Positions 27,339 to 36,729 are shown, counted from the first letter of the stretch. The stretch: 64,000 nucleotides of DNA from Streptomyces sp. SID13031 (GCF_010548305.1 NZ_JAAGLV010000002.1:372001-436000), one strand, 5' to 3'. The notes: generated by a model from the letters alone, not told the origin. Made by a program: numbers and translations.

Positions 27339-29147
27339 ATGCGTGAGTTCACCGTTCCTGCTGTGATCGAGTCCCCGATGATCGGTGGGCTCGCCGACGT
27401 GGTGTGGGCGAACGCGTCCTCGCATCCTGACGCCGTGGTGTTCAGCCGGCCGGTCGAGGGTGCCTGGGTCGACGTGTCCGCGGCCGAGTTCGCCGGTCAG
27501 GTGGGCGGGGTGGCGAAGGGCCTGATCGCGATTGGGGTCAAGCACGGTGATCGGGTCGCGTTGCTGAGCGCGTCTCGGTACGAGTGGAATCTGATCGATT
27601 ACGCGATCTGGAGCATCGGTGCGATCACGGTGCCGATCTACGAGACGTCGTCGGCGTCGCAGATACAGTGGATCTTGGCTGACTCCGGGGCGGTCGTCGC
27701 AGTCGTCGAGAACGCTGCGCAGTGCGCCGTCGTCGAATCTGTCCGGGCCGAGACACGGGCGCTGCACGAGGTCTGGCAGATCGAGTCCGGCGCAATCGAT
27801 GAACTCACAGTGCTCGGCCAGAAGACAACCGACGCCGAGTTCGACCGGTGCCGTGCTGCGGTGGTCCCCGGCGACCTGGCCACGCTGATCTACACCTCCG
27901 GCACCACCGGTCAGCCCAAGGGTTGCATGATCAGCCACGCGAACTTCATGGTCGAGGTCGGCACTGCGGTCATGGTCCAACGGGACCTGTTCGCCGTCGA
28001 CGGCGCGTCCACCTTGGTGTTTCTGCCGATGGCGCATGTGTTCGCCCGGATCATCCCGATCGGTTGCATGATGATGCGTGGCCGGGTTGGGCACACGGCG
28101 GACGTGAAGAACCTGGTCGCGGATCTGGGCGAGTTCAAGCCGACCTTCATCTTGAGTGTGCCGCGGGTGTTGGAGAAGGTGTTCAACAGCGCGAGCCAGA
28201 CTGCGCATGCGTCCGGTAAGGGCAAGGTTTTCGATGCCGCTGCCGCGGTCGCGGTCGCTTATTCGCGGGCGCTTGACCAGGGCGGTCCCGGTTTCGGGTT
28301 GAAGGCTAAGCATGCGCTGTTCGATCGGCTGGTGTACTCGAAGCTGCGCGACGTGCTGGGCGGCAAGGTCAAGCACGTCATTTCGGGTGGTGCCCCGTTG
28401 GGTGAGCGCCTCGGTCACTTCTTCCGCGGTATCGGCGTACCGGTCCTGGAGGGGTATGGGCTGACCGAGACCACGGCCGCGCTGGCCGTGAACCTGCCTG
28501 ACGACATCCGGGTCGGTACTGTCGGCAAGCCGCTGCCGGGGGTCACGGTCGGCGTCGCCTCCGATGGCGAGCTGTGTTTCAAGGGTGGCCAGGTGATGCT
28601 CGGCTACTGGAAGAACGGCGAGGCCACTGCGGCTGCGTTCGACTCGGACGGCTGGTTCCACACCGGTGACCTCGGGGAGTTCGACAGCGACGGGTTTATC
28701 CGGATCACCGGCCGGAAGAAGGAGATCCTGGTGACGGCGGGCGGCAAGAACGTGGCCCCCGCAGTGTTGGAGGACCGGATCCGGCTGCACCCGCTGGTCA
28801 GCCAGTGCATGGTCGTTGGCGACGGTAAACCCTTCATCGCCGCCCTCGTCACCATCGACCCCGAAACCACCGGCGACTGGGCCAGCAAACACGGCAAGCC
28901 CAGGTCCTTGTCGGCCCTGGCGACCGACAAGGACCTGATCGCCGAGATCCAGCTGGCCATCGACGACGCCAATACGACTGTCTCCAAGGCCGAATCCATC
29001 AAGAAGTTCACCATCCTGGAAAACGATTGGACCCAGGAGAACGGCGAACTCTCCCTCAAACTTTCGCTGCGCCGCCATATCGTCATGAAGAGACACGCGG
29101 CAGATGTCGAAGCACTGTACGCGCATAGAAAACGAGAGGAACGATGA
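27339..29147 (+). CDS. Long-chain fatty acid-CoA ligase (AMP-forming, FadD15-like)
   Basis: A 602-residue acyl-CoA synthetase of the ANL superfamily, activating fatty acids through acyl-AMP. The P-loop is LIYTSGTTGQPKGCMISHAN (about 183-202), with the A5 motif EGYGLTETTAALAVN, hinge WFHTGDLGEFDSDGFIRITG and catalytic-lysine region KAESIKKFTIL near the C-terminus. GAGGAGACACAG precedes the ATG. It overlaps the following small gene by 4 nt. Actinobacteria carry many such ligases, so substrate chain length is uncertain. Confidence 0.92.
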   Translation: MREFTVPAVIESPMIGGLADVVWANASSHPDAVVFSRPVEGAWVDVSAAEFAGQVGGVAKGLIAIGVKHGDRVALLSASRYEWNLIDYAIWSIGAITVPIYETSSASQIQWILADSGAVVAVVENAAQCAVVESVRAETRALHEVWQIESGAIDELTVLGQKTTDAEFDRCRAAVVPGDLATLIYTSGTTGQPKGCMISHANFMVEVGTAVMVQRDLFAVDGASTLVFLPMAHVFARIIPIGCMMMRGRVGHTADVKNLVADLGEFKPTFILSVPRVLEKVFNSASQTAHASGKGKVFDAAAAVAVAYSRALDQGGPGFGLKAKHALFDRLVYSKLRDVLGGKVKHVISGGAPLGERLGHFFRGIGVPVLEGYGLTETTAALAVNLPDDIRVGTVGKPLPGVTVGVASDGELCFKGGQVMLGYWKNGEATAAAFDSDGWFHTGDLGEFDSDGFIRITGRKKEILVTAGGKNVAPAVLEDRIRLHPLVSQCMVVGDGKPFIAALVTIDPETTGDWASKHGKPRSLSALATDKDLIAEIQLAIDDANTTVSKAESIKKFTILENDWTQENGELSLKLSLRRHIVMKRHAADVEALYAHRKREER

Positions 29148-29572
29148 TGGGTGCTTCTGGGTGGGACTACCGCACGCCGCATTCGACCGACCTGGCTGAG
29201 GCTCTCCGGACGCTGAGGCAGAAGGTGCTTGCTGAAGGCAACTATGTGTGGGATGACGCCGAGCCCCGTCCCGAGAATCTCGAGAGCTTCGACGAACTGT
29301 TGGAGGATGAGGAGTTCTGGGAGGAGGGCACCCATTCGATCCTCGACATCAGCAGAGTGTCCGTCGATCCTGAGAGTGAGGCGAGCACCCTCCGGCTGCT
29401 CTCCCCGGAGGAGACCAGTGATCTGTTCGGTGCCGACCAGCCGACCGTCGCCGACGTCGAAGGGAAGGACCTGTTCACCATCTACATCGAACCCTGGACC
29501 GGTGTAGCCGCAACCGTCTACGCCGACGGCGAGCCGTCCGAATACCTGATCTGGGGAATCTCAGGCGACTAG
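29144..29572 (+). CDS. Conserved small acidic protein of unknown function
   Basis: A 142-residue acidic protein. SGWDYRTPHSTDLAEALRTL near the start and EEGTHSILDISRV in the middle recur, as far as I remember, in streptomycete proteins of unknown function. Strongly acidic stretches (ESFDELLEDEEFWEEG) recall immunity-type proteins, but no toxin gene is adjacent. It is translationally coupled to the acyl-CoA ligase (ATGA overlap), which does not by itself imply a lipid role. Confidence 0.6.
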   Translation: MMGASGWDYRTPHSTDLAEALRTLRQKVLAEGNYVWDDAEPRPENLESFDELLEDEEFWEEGTHSILDISRVSVDPESEASTLRLLSPEETSDLFGADQPTVADVEGKDLFTIYIEPWTGVAATVYADGEPSEYLIWGISGD

Positions 29573-29605
29573 GCAGGACGGGCTGAGCGGAACGGAGTTC
29601 TCCTA

Positions 29606-31114
29606 TTGTTTGCCAGCGTTCGAGGCGCGATTGATACGCGTCCGTCGGTGCCCGCTTTCGCCACGCGCCCGGTCGCCGGTATAGCGCTGCTACTGGCGAC
29701 CGTGCTCACCGCGTTGTCTGGGCGGTACGGGTTCCATCGCGACGAGCTGTATTTCCTCGTCGCAGCGGACCACCTCGCCTGGGGATACGTCGACCAGCCG
29801 CCGCTCACTCCTCTGCTGGTCAAGATCTCCACGACGATCTTCGGCAGTACCCCGATGGGCCTGCGGGTGCTCTCGACAATCACGTCGGCACTTACTGTGG
29901 CGGTTGTCGCGCTCATGGCGCGGGAGTTCGGGAATGATCGCCGCGGCCAGGTCTTCGCGGCGCTTTGCGCCGCGCTGTCAGGCTTCCTGATGGGCGTCGG
30001 TCATCTTGCCTCCACCGCGACGTACGACCTGCTCGCCTGGATGGTCATCGCGTTGCTGGCGATCAAACTCCTTCGCACGGGCGGGCGCTGGTGGCCGGCG
30101 CTCGGGCTTGCTGTCGGCGTTGCGTTGGAGAACAAGTACCTGGTCGTACTACCGCTGGGGGCGTTGCTGGTCGCAGTACTCGTCCTTGGCCCTCGCCAAG
30201 TACTCCGAAGCTGGTGGCTGCCGGCCGGTATCGGTGTCGCTTTGGTGATCGCCGCCCCGAACCTGATCTGGCAGGCGACCAACGGCTGGCCCCAACTCAC
30301 TGTCGCCGGTGGGATCAGCGAGGACGACGGTACAGAGAACCGGATCATGTTCGTCCCGCTGCAGCTACTGCAGATCTCCCCGTTCCTTGTCCCGATCTGG
30401 GTAGCCGGCTTCCTCCGACTCTGGCGCCTTCCCACCCTCCGTTGGGCCCGCCCGGTGGCTCTTGCCTACCCGCTACTGTGCGTTGTAGTACTGGCCCTAG
30501 GTGGCAAGTCGTACTACGCCCTGCCACTTGTGCTGGTCCTGCTGGCAGCAGGCGCCCAGCCGACCATCGACTGGATCTCCCGCTCCCGCTCCCGCCGCAC
30601 GACGCTGTCTGTCGGGCTGGTCCTGACCGCTTTGACCTCGGCGCTCTTCACGCTCCCGGTCGTCCCGACTTCTTCGGTGAACATCGTTATCCCTGTCAAC
30701 AAAGAACAAGGCGAACAGGTCGGCTGGCCGGAGTTGGCTGAGGCCGTATCAGCAGCGTGGCAAACCATCCCCGCAGACCAACGCCCCCAAGCCACTCTCT
30801 TCGCCGGTAACTACGGCCAAGCGGGAGCTCTACTCAAGTACGGCCCTTCCCATGGCCTGCCAATCACCTACTCAGGCCATATGAGCTTCTACGACTTCGG
30901 TCGCCCCGCCGACACCCAAACCGGCCCAGTCCTCCTGGTCGAACAGCAACGCACCCCCGAGTACGAACGCCACTTCAGTAACTGCCACCAGGTCGCCACC
31001 TTCGACAACACCCTGAACGTAGACAACGAAGAGCAAGGCGCAGCCATAGTCCTCTGCTCCGCACCCACAGTCCTGTGGTCCACCCTCTGGCCCAACGTTC
31101 GCCGCTACTACTGA
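29606..31114 (+). CDS. GT39/ArnT-like membrane glycosyltransferase
   Basis: A 502-residue polytopic membrane protein with about ten hydrophobic segments. The first outer loop carries the key motif GFHRDELYFLVAADHLAWGYVDQPPL, cut here at GYHRDEL-type acidic residues that in PMT/ArnT enzymes form the active site using a lipid-linked sugar donor. The C-terminal outer domain (from about 345) includes LFAGNYGQAGALLKYG. The TTG start at 29606 is preceded by ACGGAG. The sugar and acceptor are unknown. A hairpin terminator follows. Confidence 0.82.
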   Translation: MFASVRGAIDTRPSVPAFATRPVAGIALLLATVLTALSGRYGFHRDELYFLVAADHLAWGYVDQPPLTPLLVKISTTIFGSTPMGLRVLSTITSALTVAVVALMAREFGNDRRGQVFAALCAALSGFLMGVGHLASTATYDLLAWMVIALLAIKLLRTGGRWWPALGLAVGVALENKYLVVLPLGALLVAVLVLGPRQVLRSWWLPAGIGVALVIAAPNLIWQATNGWPQLTVAGGISEDDGTENRIMFVPLQLLQISPFLVPIWVAGFLRLWRLPTLRWARPVALAYPLLCVVVLALGGKSYYALPLVLVLLAAGAQPTIDWISRSRSRRTTLSVGLVLTALTSALFTLPVVPTSSVNIVIPVNKEQGEQVGWPELAEAVSAAWQTIPADQRPQATLFAGNYGQAGALLKYGPSHGLPITYSGHMSFYDFGRPADTQTGPVLLVEQQRTPEYERHFSNCHQVATFDNTLNVDNEEQGAAIVLCSAPTVLWSTLWPNVRRYY

Positions 31115-31122
31115 CTAGGCAT

Positions 31123-31163
31123 CGAGGGTCGGCCGATCACCTATCCGCAGAGGACGACCCTCG
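31123..31163. terminator. Hairpin between converging glycosyltransferase and methyltransferase
   Basis: CGAGGGTCG (31123-31131) pairs perfectly with CGACCCTCG (31155-31163) around a 23-nt loop, between two converging genes. Confidence 0.5.
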
Positions 31164-31224
31164 CCTCAGCCGAACTGCTGCGACGGCTCATCGTCGCCGC
31201 ATGCCACAGGTCGGCGAGTGCTGG

Positions 31225-31821
31225 TCAAAGCTTGCGGGCGATGTAGGACGACCACGCGTGATCGTCGCAGTCCACATGCCGCTCGTGCCGCTCGATCGAG
31301 AATCCGGCGCGGACCAAGCGCACACTGAACTCATCGTGCGGCCAACACACCATGCGGTAGTCGCCAGGTAACTCGCCGTTGCTGTCCTGGATGGACACGT
31401 AGAAGGATCCGCCGGGGCGGAGAGCGGCTGCGATCTTGGTAAGGGCAAGGTCGGTCTGACGCTGTCGTACGTTGATCAGGACGTACAGGGCGAGGATCGC
31501 GTCGTACGGCCCGCCCAGGTCGTCGGTGGTGACGCCCAGCGGATCCACCATCCTGCCTCGGGTGGCCTGATTCTCACGGATTGCCTCGGTCCGCCGGACT
31601 CGGACCCCGCAGCCTTCAAGAAAGTCGGCTTCCCTGCCAGGTCGCGATCCGAGGTCGAGAACCAGGCCGCCGGGCCGGGTCAGAGTGGCTATCCGGCGCA
31701 GAGAGCCTTCAACGACCGGCTCCAATTCGGGCCCCGACAGTAGGTCGTAGTGTGCCGCGAGGTTCTCGTAGGAAGCGAGCGTTCGGCGACTGTATTCGGT
31801 ACCTCCAGGGGGACTGGTCAT
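31225..31821 (-). CDS. SAM-dependent methyltransferase paralogue A (degenerate)
   Basis: A 198-residue class I methyltransferase, one of three paralogues here. It shares the N-terminus EYSRRTLASYENLAAHYD and the ending WSSYIARKL with paralogue B (48097). Motif I reads LDLGSRPGREADF where B has LEIGSGPGREADF, so the middle glycine is an arginine. The acidic ribose-binding residue region is RTEAI rather than RTDAT and is followed by a short deletion, and LIHVRR has become LINVRQ. It may have lost SAM binding. ATG 31821 aligns with the GTG of B and has GGAG upstream. A conserved leader box precedes it. Confidence 0.75.
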   Translation of the reverse strand: MTSPPGGTEYSRRTLASYENLAAHYDLLSGPELEPVVEGSLRRIATLTRPGGLVLDLGSRPGREADFLEGCGVRVRRTEAIRENQATRGRMVDPLGVTTDDLGGPYDAILALYVLINVRQRQTDLALTKIAAALRPGGSFYVSIQDSNGELPGDYRMVCWPHDEFSVRLVRAGFSIERHERHVDCDDHAWSSYIARKL

Positions 31822-31865
31822 AGCTGACACTCCTGTGGTCTGTTCGGAAGGTACTCGACCACGGT

Positions 31866-31907
31866 CGGTCTAAACCGCCTGGAACGGCATGAGGCGATCG
31901 CCCTATT
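31866..31907 (-). promoter_or_regulatory. Leader box copy A with hexapeptide mini-ORF
   Basis: On the minus strand: AATAGG, the dyad GGCGATCGCC, then ATG 17 nt from the first base. The ATG opens MPFQAV-stop (31870-31890), closed by TAG inside CGGTTTAGACCG. The methyltransferase ATG follows 48 nt after the TAG. Near-identical to copy B. Confidence 0.6.
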
Positions 31908-32089
31908 CTTACCGGCAGCCTGACGAAACACTGGACGGCCGGCGCCTCGGCTGACCACAATTTCACCTGAATGCTCCAGTCGAAGAGAATCCACCGCGTG
32001 ATCGCTTGTATTCCAGCGACCGCGAAGGAATCGCAGAATGGTTCCGGTGCCTCGGTGGAAGGCTGAGTAACACCAACTCGGGAGGTCGA

Positions 32090-33073
32090 ATGCTCACCTT
32101 GCGGTTGAACGGGGTGGATCTGAGTCATACTTCGGTGCGGTCGAAGCCGTCGGCGACGATGGAGCTTGCGGCTGCGGGTAAACGGATCACGCAGTCGTTG
32201 CCGGTACCACCGCATCTGGCGACCTGGGCGGCGGCCACCCGGGCGGCGATCCGGCCGGTGATGGCGCCGTACCTGCAGTTGTGCGGGATGCCGCGCTGGA
32301 TGCCGGACTTTCTGACGCCGACCTCGAGCGAAAGCGATTTCGCGACTGCGCTCGAACAGATGCTGGCCACACCGCCGGAATTGTTGTTCGCAGAGCTTCG
32401 GGCGCCCATTGAGAGTGGGGCGCTGCCGGCCCGGACCGCCGACCTCGCCGCTGGTGATCCGGCTGCCTTGCGGAGGCTCGGCGTCGCTGCCGAAGCCTTT
32501 CATGCGATTGCCGTCGGCCCCTATTGGGCGGAGATGGTGACCGCGGTGCACGCGGATCGGGCAGCGCGTGGTCTCACCTTCGTCGACCAGGGGATCGACC
32601 GGGTGCTGCACACGCTCAGCCCTCAGCTGCGGTGGCAGTCGTCCACCCTGTCGTACGAATGCCCAGGCGGCGCCGACATCGTCATCACCCCGGCCGGCCG
32701 AGGCGTCACCCTGGTTCCCTCGTACCTGGTACCGGTGCCGAACTTCGTGGATGTCGGGACCTCGCCGGTGATCCTGCATTACCCGATCGAGAAACGTCCG
32801 CCGGAGTTGACCTTCCGGGAGCCGCTCAGCGATCTGCTGGGACGGACCAGGGCGGCAGTACTGTCGGCGACGACCGGCGGACGTAGTACCAGTGAGGTTG
32901 CCGAGGCCGTCGGAATCTCGGCCGGATCTGCCAGCCAGCACGCCTCCGTACTGCGCTCGGCCGGGCTGATCACCACCCACCGGACAGGCTCATCTGTCCG
33001 GCACCTCGTGACGCCGCTCGGGACCGACTTGCTGCAGAGTGTCAGGAGATCGCAGGTACCTGGGTCACGGTGA
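32090..33073 (+). CDS. ArsR/winged-helix transcriptional regulator with N-terminal DUF5937-like region
   Basis: A 327-residue regulator. The C-terminal 80 residues form an ArsR-type winged helix (TTGGRSTSEVAEAVGISAGS, then ASQHASVLRSAGLITTHRTG). The first 240 residues belong to the actinobacterial extension often attached to such regulators (GVDLSHTSVRSKPSATMEL at the start). GGAGGTCGA before ATG 32090 fixes the start. It is divergent from methyltransferase A and overlaps the converging propeller-protein gene by 32 nt at the 3' end. No metal-binding cysteine motif is seen. Confidence 0.75.
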   Translation: MLTLRLNGVDLSHTSVRSKPSATMELAAAGKRITQSLPVPPHLATWAAATRAAIRPVMAPYLQLCGMPRWMPDFLTPTSSESDFATALEQMLATPPELLFAELRAPIESGALPARTADLAAGDPAALRRLGVAAEAFHAIAVGPYWAEMVTAVHADRAARGLTFVDQGIDRVLHTLSPQLRWQSSTLSYECPGGADIVITPAGRGVTLVPSYLVPVPNFVDVGTSPVILHYPIEKRPPELTFREPLSDLLGRTRAAVLSATTGGRSTSEVAEAVGISAGSASQHASVLRSAGLITTHRTGSSVRHLVTPLGTDLLQSVRRSQVPGSR

Positions 33074-34007
33074 AGGGTGGGGTCGATGGGTTGCCACCGA
33101 ATTGGCTGTTGACCCATAGCAGGCGGTGACCGTCCCGTGCGATGGCGGTCGGTGCCTGCGAGCGCGGGGCAGTTCCCGATCGCCGGACCAACTGCATCGA
33201 GGTTAGGTCGGCGTTCAGCACCGCGAGGTCCACCGAGTAGGTCCAACTGCCGTGACCATCGGGGAAGTTCACGGTCGCGTAGAGGCGGTTCCCCTCAAGC
33301 AGTAGGCCGTCGGGTGTGGTCAGGTAGCCGCCGGTGACGGTGACTTCGGAGACCTGACGCTCACGCAGGCTGACCCGGTACAGATGGGCGTCCCCAGGCT
33401 CGCCGGATCCGGTGCCGCCGTCCCCGACGAGCGCGACCCGGTGGTCGGGGGTGACGACGATCCCGTTCAGGAAGCCTGGCGTGACGGGGAACTGCGACGG
33501 TGAGATCCATTCGGTCAGCGATCCGATTCGGGAGCCGTCGACCGAGGCGCGCCACAGGATCCCGGTCGCCGAGTCGGTGACGTAGACCGCGTCGTCGGTG
33601 ACGACCAGGTCGTTGAGGGCGGCAGTTGCGTTCGGCGCGACCCGCTTGGCGACCAGAAAACCGTCCGGGTTGTAGACGAACAGGGTGTGGGTGTCGTAGC
33701 CCGCGATGTAGACCCGCCCGCGCTTGTCCACTTCCACGCCCGCCGCACGGGTCCGGCCGTCCGATCCGGCGGGGAGGAAGGGTTTCATGGTCGGCGTACG
33801 GGTGTTGCCGCGGTAGACGGCGCCGGTGCCGAAGCTCGTCACGTACATGGTTCCGTCGCGACTGACAGAGATGCTCTCCGGCAGGACGCCTTGGTCCTGG
33901 GAGACGACATAGGTGGTTGGCAGTGCTCCGCCGGCGAATACGGGGGCGTGGGAGGTACCGGCGACGACGGCGAGACCTGCGGCGATCGCCGCGATGAGTT
34001 TCTTCAT
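33042..34007 (-). CDS. Secreted SMP-30/NHL-type beta-propeller protein
   Basis: A 321-residue exported protein. The signal peptide MKKLIAAIAAGLAVVAGTSH runs to a likely cleavage after VFA. Repeated blades contain Y-V-x-D/Y motifs (SVSRDGTMYVTSFGTGAVYR, KRGRVYIAGYDTHTLFVYNP, LVVTDDAVYVTDSATG, DHRVALVGDGG), as in SMP-30/gluconolactonase-like six-bladed propellers. Such proteins act as lactonases or ligand-binding scaffolds; metal ligands are not clear enough to call an enzyme. ATG 34007 is chosen over a longer frame because it gives a normal signal peptide. Confidence 0.7.
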   Translation of the reverse strand: MKKLIAAIAAGLAVVAGTSHAPVFAGGALPTTYVVSQDQGVLPESISVSRDGTMYVTSFGTGAVYRGNTRTPTMKPFLPAGSDGRTRAAGVEVDKRGRVYIAGYDTHTLFVYNPDGFLVAKRVAPNATAALNDLVVTDDAVYVTDSATGILWRASVDGSRIGSLTEWISPSQFPVTPGFLNGIVVTPDHRVALVGDGGTGSGEPGDAHLYRVSLRERQVSEVTVTGGYLTTPDGLLLEGNRLYATVNFPDGHGSWTYSVDLAVLNADLTSMQLVRRSGTAPRSQAPTAIARDGHRLLWVNSQFGGNPSTPPFTVTQVPAIS

Positions 34008-34081
34008 GAGCCGACAATGCAGGGGTCTGCTGCCGCGGCCAACGCCATTTGGTCCTGGCCGAAGGGACCGTTGCCGCTTGG

Positions 34082-35086
34082 TCACGACGGTCGGACGCGT
34101 GGGTCGATGAAGGCGTAGGCGATGTCCACGATCGCGTTGGCGAGGACGACGAAGACGGTCACCACCAAGACGACGGCCATGATGGTCGGCAGGTCGATGC
34201 CCAGCACCGCGTCGATGGTCAGCCGCCCCATCCCGTAGATGCTGAAGATCTGCTCGGTGATGATGGCGCCGCCGAGGAGGTTGCCCAGGTCGAGGCCGAA
34301 GACGGTGATGATCGGTGCCAGCACGGCGCGGAGTCCGTGCCGGTACACGACCCGCCTCTCGCTGAGGCCTTTGGCGCGGGCCGTGACGATGAAGTCCTCG
34401 TTCATGACGTCGATCATGTGGGCTCGCGTCATCCGGGTGTAGAGCGCCGCGTAGACCATCGCCAGGGTGATCCACGGCAGCAGGTATGACTTGAGCCAGG
34501 CTCCCGGCCCGGCGGCGGACAGTTCGAAGTTGGCCGCGTCGGGATTCGGAAGGAGTTGGAGCTTGACCACGAAGGTCAGGTACAGCAGGTTGCCGATCAC
34601 CAGCGTCGGCAGCGATGCGCCGATCAGGGCCAGGCCGACTGCTGCTTTGTCGACCCATTGACCTCTGCGGAGGGCCGCGGTGACTCCCAGCAGTACTCCG
34701 CTGGTGACCCAGAGGACCGCGCCGCCGGCCGCGAGCCAGAAGGTCGGCCAGAAGGCGTCGGTGATCGAGCCCCAGACCTGGATACCGGTGTGGATCGAGC
34801 GGTCGAAGCATGGCCAGTCGCACTGTTCCTTCGAGCCTTCACTGCCGAGTTGCCTGCCGTGGGGGTTGACCAGTCCACTCATGTAGGTGCCGTACTGAAC
34901 GATCAGCGGTTTGTCGAAGCCGTAGGTCCGATTGATCTCGGCGAACCGCGCGGTGTTGCAGTTGTAGTTGCAGATCTCCCGGGCGGGCCGGACGGGGGAC
35001 GACCAGAACAGGGCGAAGGTGATGATGCTGACCAGCCAGGCCGTCAGCACCATCTGCAGCAACCTGCGGACGATGAAGGAGATCAT
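34082..35086 (-). CDS. ABC transporter permease, DppB/OppB type, orphan
   Basis: About 334 residues with six membrane helices. The N-terminus MISFIVRRLLQMVLTAWLVS and the EAA-type loop DVMNEDFIVTARAKGLSERR, followed by GGAIITEQIFSIYGMGRL, are typical of dipeptide/oligopeptide importer permeases. No partner permease, ATPase or binding protein lies nearby, so the operon has been broken or this is a leftover. GTG 35098 is an alternative start. The preceding 200 nt contain leader box C and a short truncated frame, consistent with rearrangement here. Confidence 0.8.
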   Translation of the reverse strand: MISFIVRRLLQMVLTAWLVSIITFALFWSSPVRPAREICNYNCNTARFAEINRTYGFDKPLIVQYGTYMSGLVNPHGRQLGSEGSKEQCDWPCFDRSIHTGIQVWGSITDAFWPTFWLAAGGAVLWVTSGVLLGVTAALRRGQWVDKAAVGLALIGASLPTLVIGNLLYLTFVVKLQLLPNPDAANFELSAAGPGAWLKSYLLPWITLAMVYAALYTRMTRAHMIDVMNEDFIVTARAKGLSERRVVYRHGLRAVLAPIITVFGLDLGNLLGGAIITEQIFSIYGMGRLTIDAVLGIDLPTIMAVVLVVTVFVVLANAIVDIAYAFIDPRVRPS

Positions 35087-35165
35087 CCGCGTGCCCACCC
35101 CACTGACGCCGGAGTAGCAGCCGTTACCGTCGAGGTCACCGGCGGCGAGCGGGTGATCGAGGTAG

Positions 35166-35249
35166 TCACCCGCCTCGGGCCCCCTCGGGAACGGTGAGAC
35201 TGAGATCGCGAAGATGATTGCGGGCTCTGGCCAGCGGCTGGTGAGTCAT
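35166..35249 (-). CDS. Short truncated ORF behind leader box C
   Basis: A 27-codon frame (MTHQPLARARNHLRDLSLTV, then PEGARGG-stop) with a strong GGAGG 7 nt before the ATG. It begins 46 nt after the mini-ORF of leader box C, the same spacing as the methyltransferase genes have behind their mini-ORFs. LRDLSLTVPEG resembles the start of an ABC ATPase, so it may be the stump of a deleted gene. Low confidence that it makes a functional product. Confidence 0.3.
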   Translation of the reverse strand: MTHQPLARARNHLRDLSLTVPEGARGG

Positions 35250-35295
35250 CGGGATGCCTCCGTCAGGGGCTTCGGACCGTGGATGAGCTTGTACG

Positions 35296-35348
35296 TCAAC
35301 CACGATCTGCGTAAGCCACTGGGAACCGCATGGGGCAATCGACCTATC
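35296..35348 (-). promoter_or_regulatory. Leader box copy C (orphan)
   Basis: GATAGG, then the partial dyad GGTCGATTGCC, with ATG 17 nt from the first base (35329-35331). The usual TAG is TAC, so the mini-ORF extends to MRFPVAYADRG-stop (35296-35331). It lies just behind the decayed LuxR-type gene and points to the truncated frame at 35249. Confidence 0.5.
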
Positions 35349-35392
35349 TGTCGCTGCCGGCGGCGGACGAGTTGCCGTCCATGCTTGAGGCC

Positions 35393-36729
35393 TTACAGCA
35401 GGTGGTGCCGGTGGGCTGCGCTGGTAGCAGCAGCGCGGGTCGGCACATCGAGCTTCCTGAGGATATTGGAGATGTGGACGCCCGCTGTCTTCGGTGAATG
35501 GTCAGGGCCGCCGCGATCTGCCGATTGCTGAGCCCTCCCACGAGGAGGCGCAGGACCTCGCACTCGCGCTCGGTCAGACCGAAAGGTGCTCTGGGCACCG
35601 ATTCGTCATCGATTCCCAGCGAGATTCTGGCTTGCCGCGCGACAGTCGCTATCCGGTCGGTCAACGGGCGGGCCGAGAGATCTCGCGCGAGCTGGGCGGC
35701 TTCGACCAGGACGGGCTTGGCGGCTTGGCGGTTCTCAGCCACGACGAGCGCCGCAGTTGCGCGTACCAGCGTTTGAGCCCGGTTGTAGGGCTGCTCTAGA
35801 TCGAGCCAACTCTGAGCCGCGGCAAGCCAGCGCTCAGCCGCTTCAGGGCAGGTCGGCGCGAGAGCTGATGCCGAAACAGTGTCCGCGTAGGCGTTCTCGA
35901 GTGGGCTCAGCCGTCTCAAGGAGCCAGCTGTCGCTTGCAGATCCTCGCGAAGGCGCTCGGATCCGGCAATGCTGTCGATCGCGAGGGCGGCTGCCATGAC
36001 GGCCGGCCAGGCGTCGCCGGAGTCGGCATTCGGAATCAGCTCTGGCAGTCCGGACGCGAGCTCGAACACGTCATCGATCCGCCCCTCTGCCGTGGCCAGT
36101 TCGATCAGGAAGCGCATCCGGCCCATGCGGTAGGAGCCGTCATCCGCATCCAGGCCAAGCGGCGGTTTCAGTTCTCTCACCACGCGCGGCTGTGCCGAAG
36201 TCACCCCGGCCGACTGCGACGATGCCGCTCCAGACCAGCAGTTTCATCCGCTCGTTGAGCGTTGGCCGCATCAGTAGCGCGGCGTCTATCACCTCGATAG
36301 CCTCGTCCCACCGGCCGATCGCGACGAGTGAGTTCGCGAGTTGATTGGCCACGATGGGGCCGGCGTAGCGGGTCCGTCCAAGCTCGACGACCCGCCGGAG
36401 CGCCACCCGGCCGTGGTCGATCGCGACTGGATGCTGGCCGCGGCTGCAGAGAGCGCGCAGAAGGCAGAGATAGATCAGGATCTCACCGTCCCCTGCTCCC
36501 TGCGCCTGCGCGTCCGCCAGTGCGGTGGCGAAGGTGGTCTGGGGATCGCCGCCGTCACGGGCGGCCAGAGCGGCCGAAGCGATCGTGCTTTCAAGTCGCG
36601 GTGCGGCCGACGAAAGCCGGTCCGCAAGCTCGGCGAGTTCGGCACAGAAGGGCCTGGCCTCATCGTGGCGGCCGCGCACAATCAGGGCGCGAGACAGTTG
36701 CCCGAGTAGCTCTGCACGCAGGGTGCTGC
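35393..36729 (-). pseudogene. LuxR-type large ATPase regulator, 3' remnant
   Basis: Decayed copy closely similar to the C-terminal 430 or so residues of the intact regulator at 41252-44125. Matching segments include CLLRALCSRGQHPVAID, LLVWSGIVAVGRGDF, AERWLAAAQSWLDLEQPY and APFGLTERECEVLRLL. Two single-base losses break it: near 36183 (after GRGDFGTAA) and near 35500 (before the last DNA-binding helix, where PKTAGVHISNILRKLDVPTR continues in another frame to TAA at 35393-35395). The ATPase half is missing. Homology stops at about 36729, where it is joined head-to-head to a truncated MFS gene. Confidence 0.85.

Noticed and set aside
27339-29126. 621-codon minus-strand frame opposite fadD
   Set aside because: Antisense shadow; the plus strand has all acyl-CoA synthetase motifs.
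35214-35531. Plus-strand frame across leader box C and the LAL remnant
   Set aside because: It reads antisense through the decayed helix-turn-helix region and has no independent coding character.
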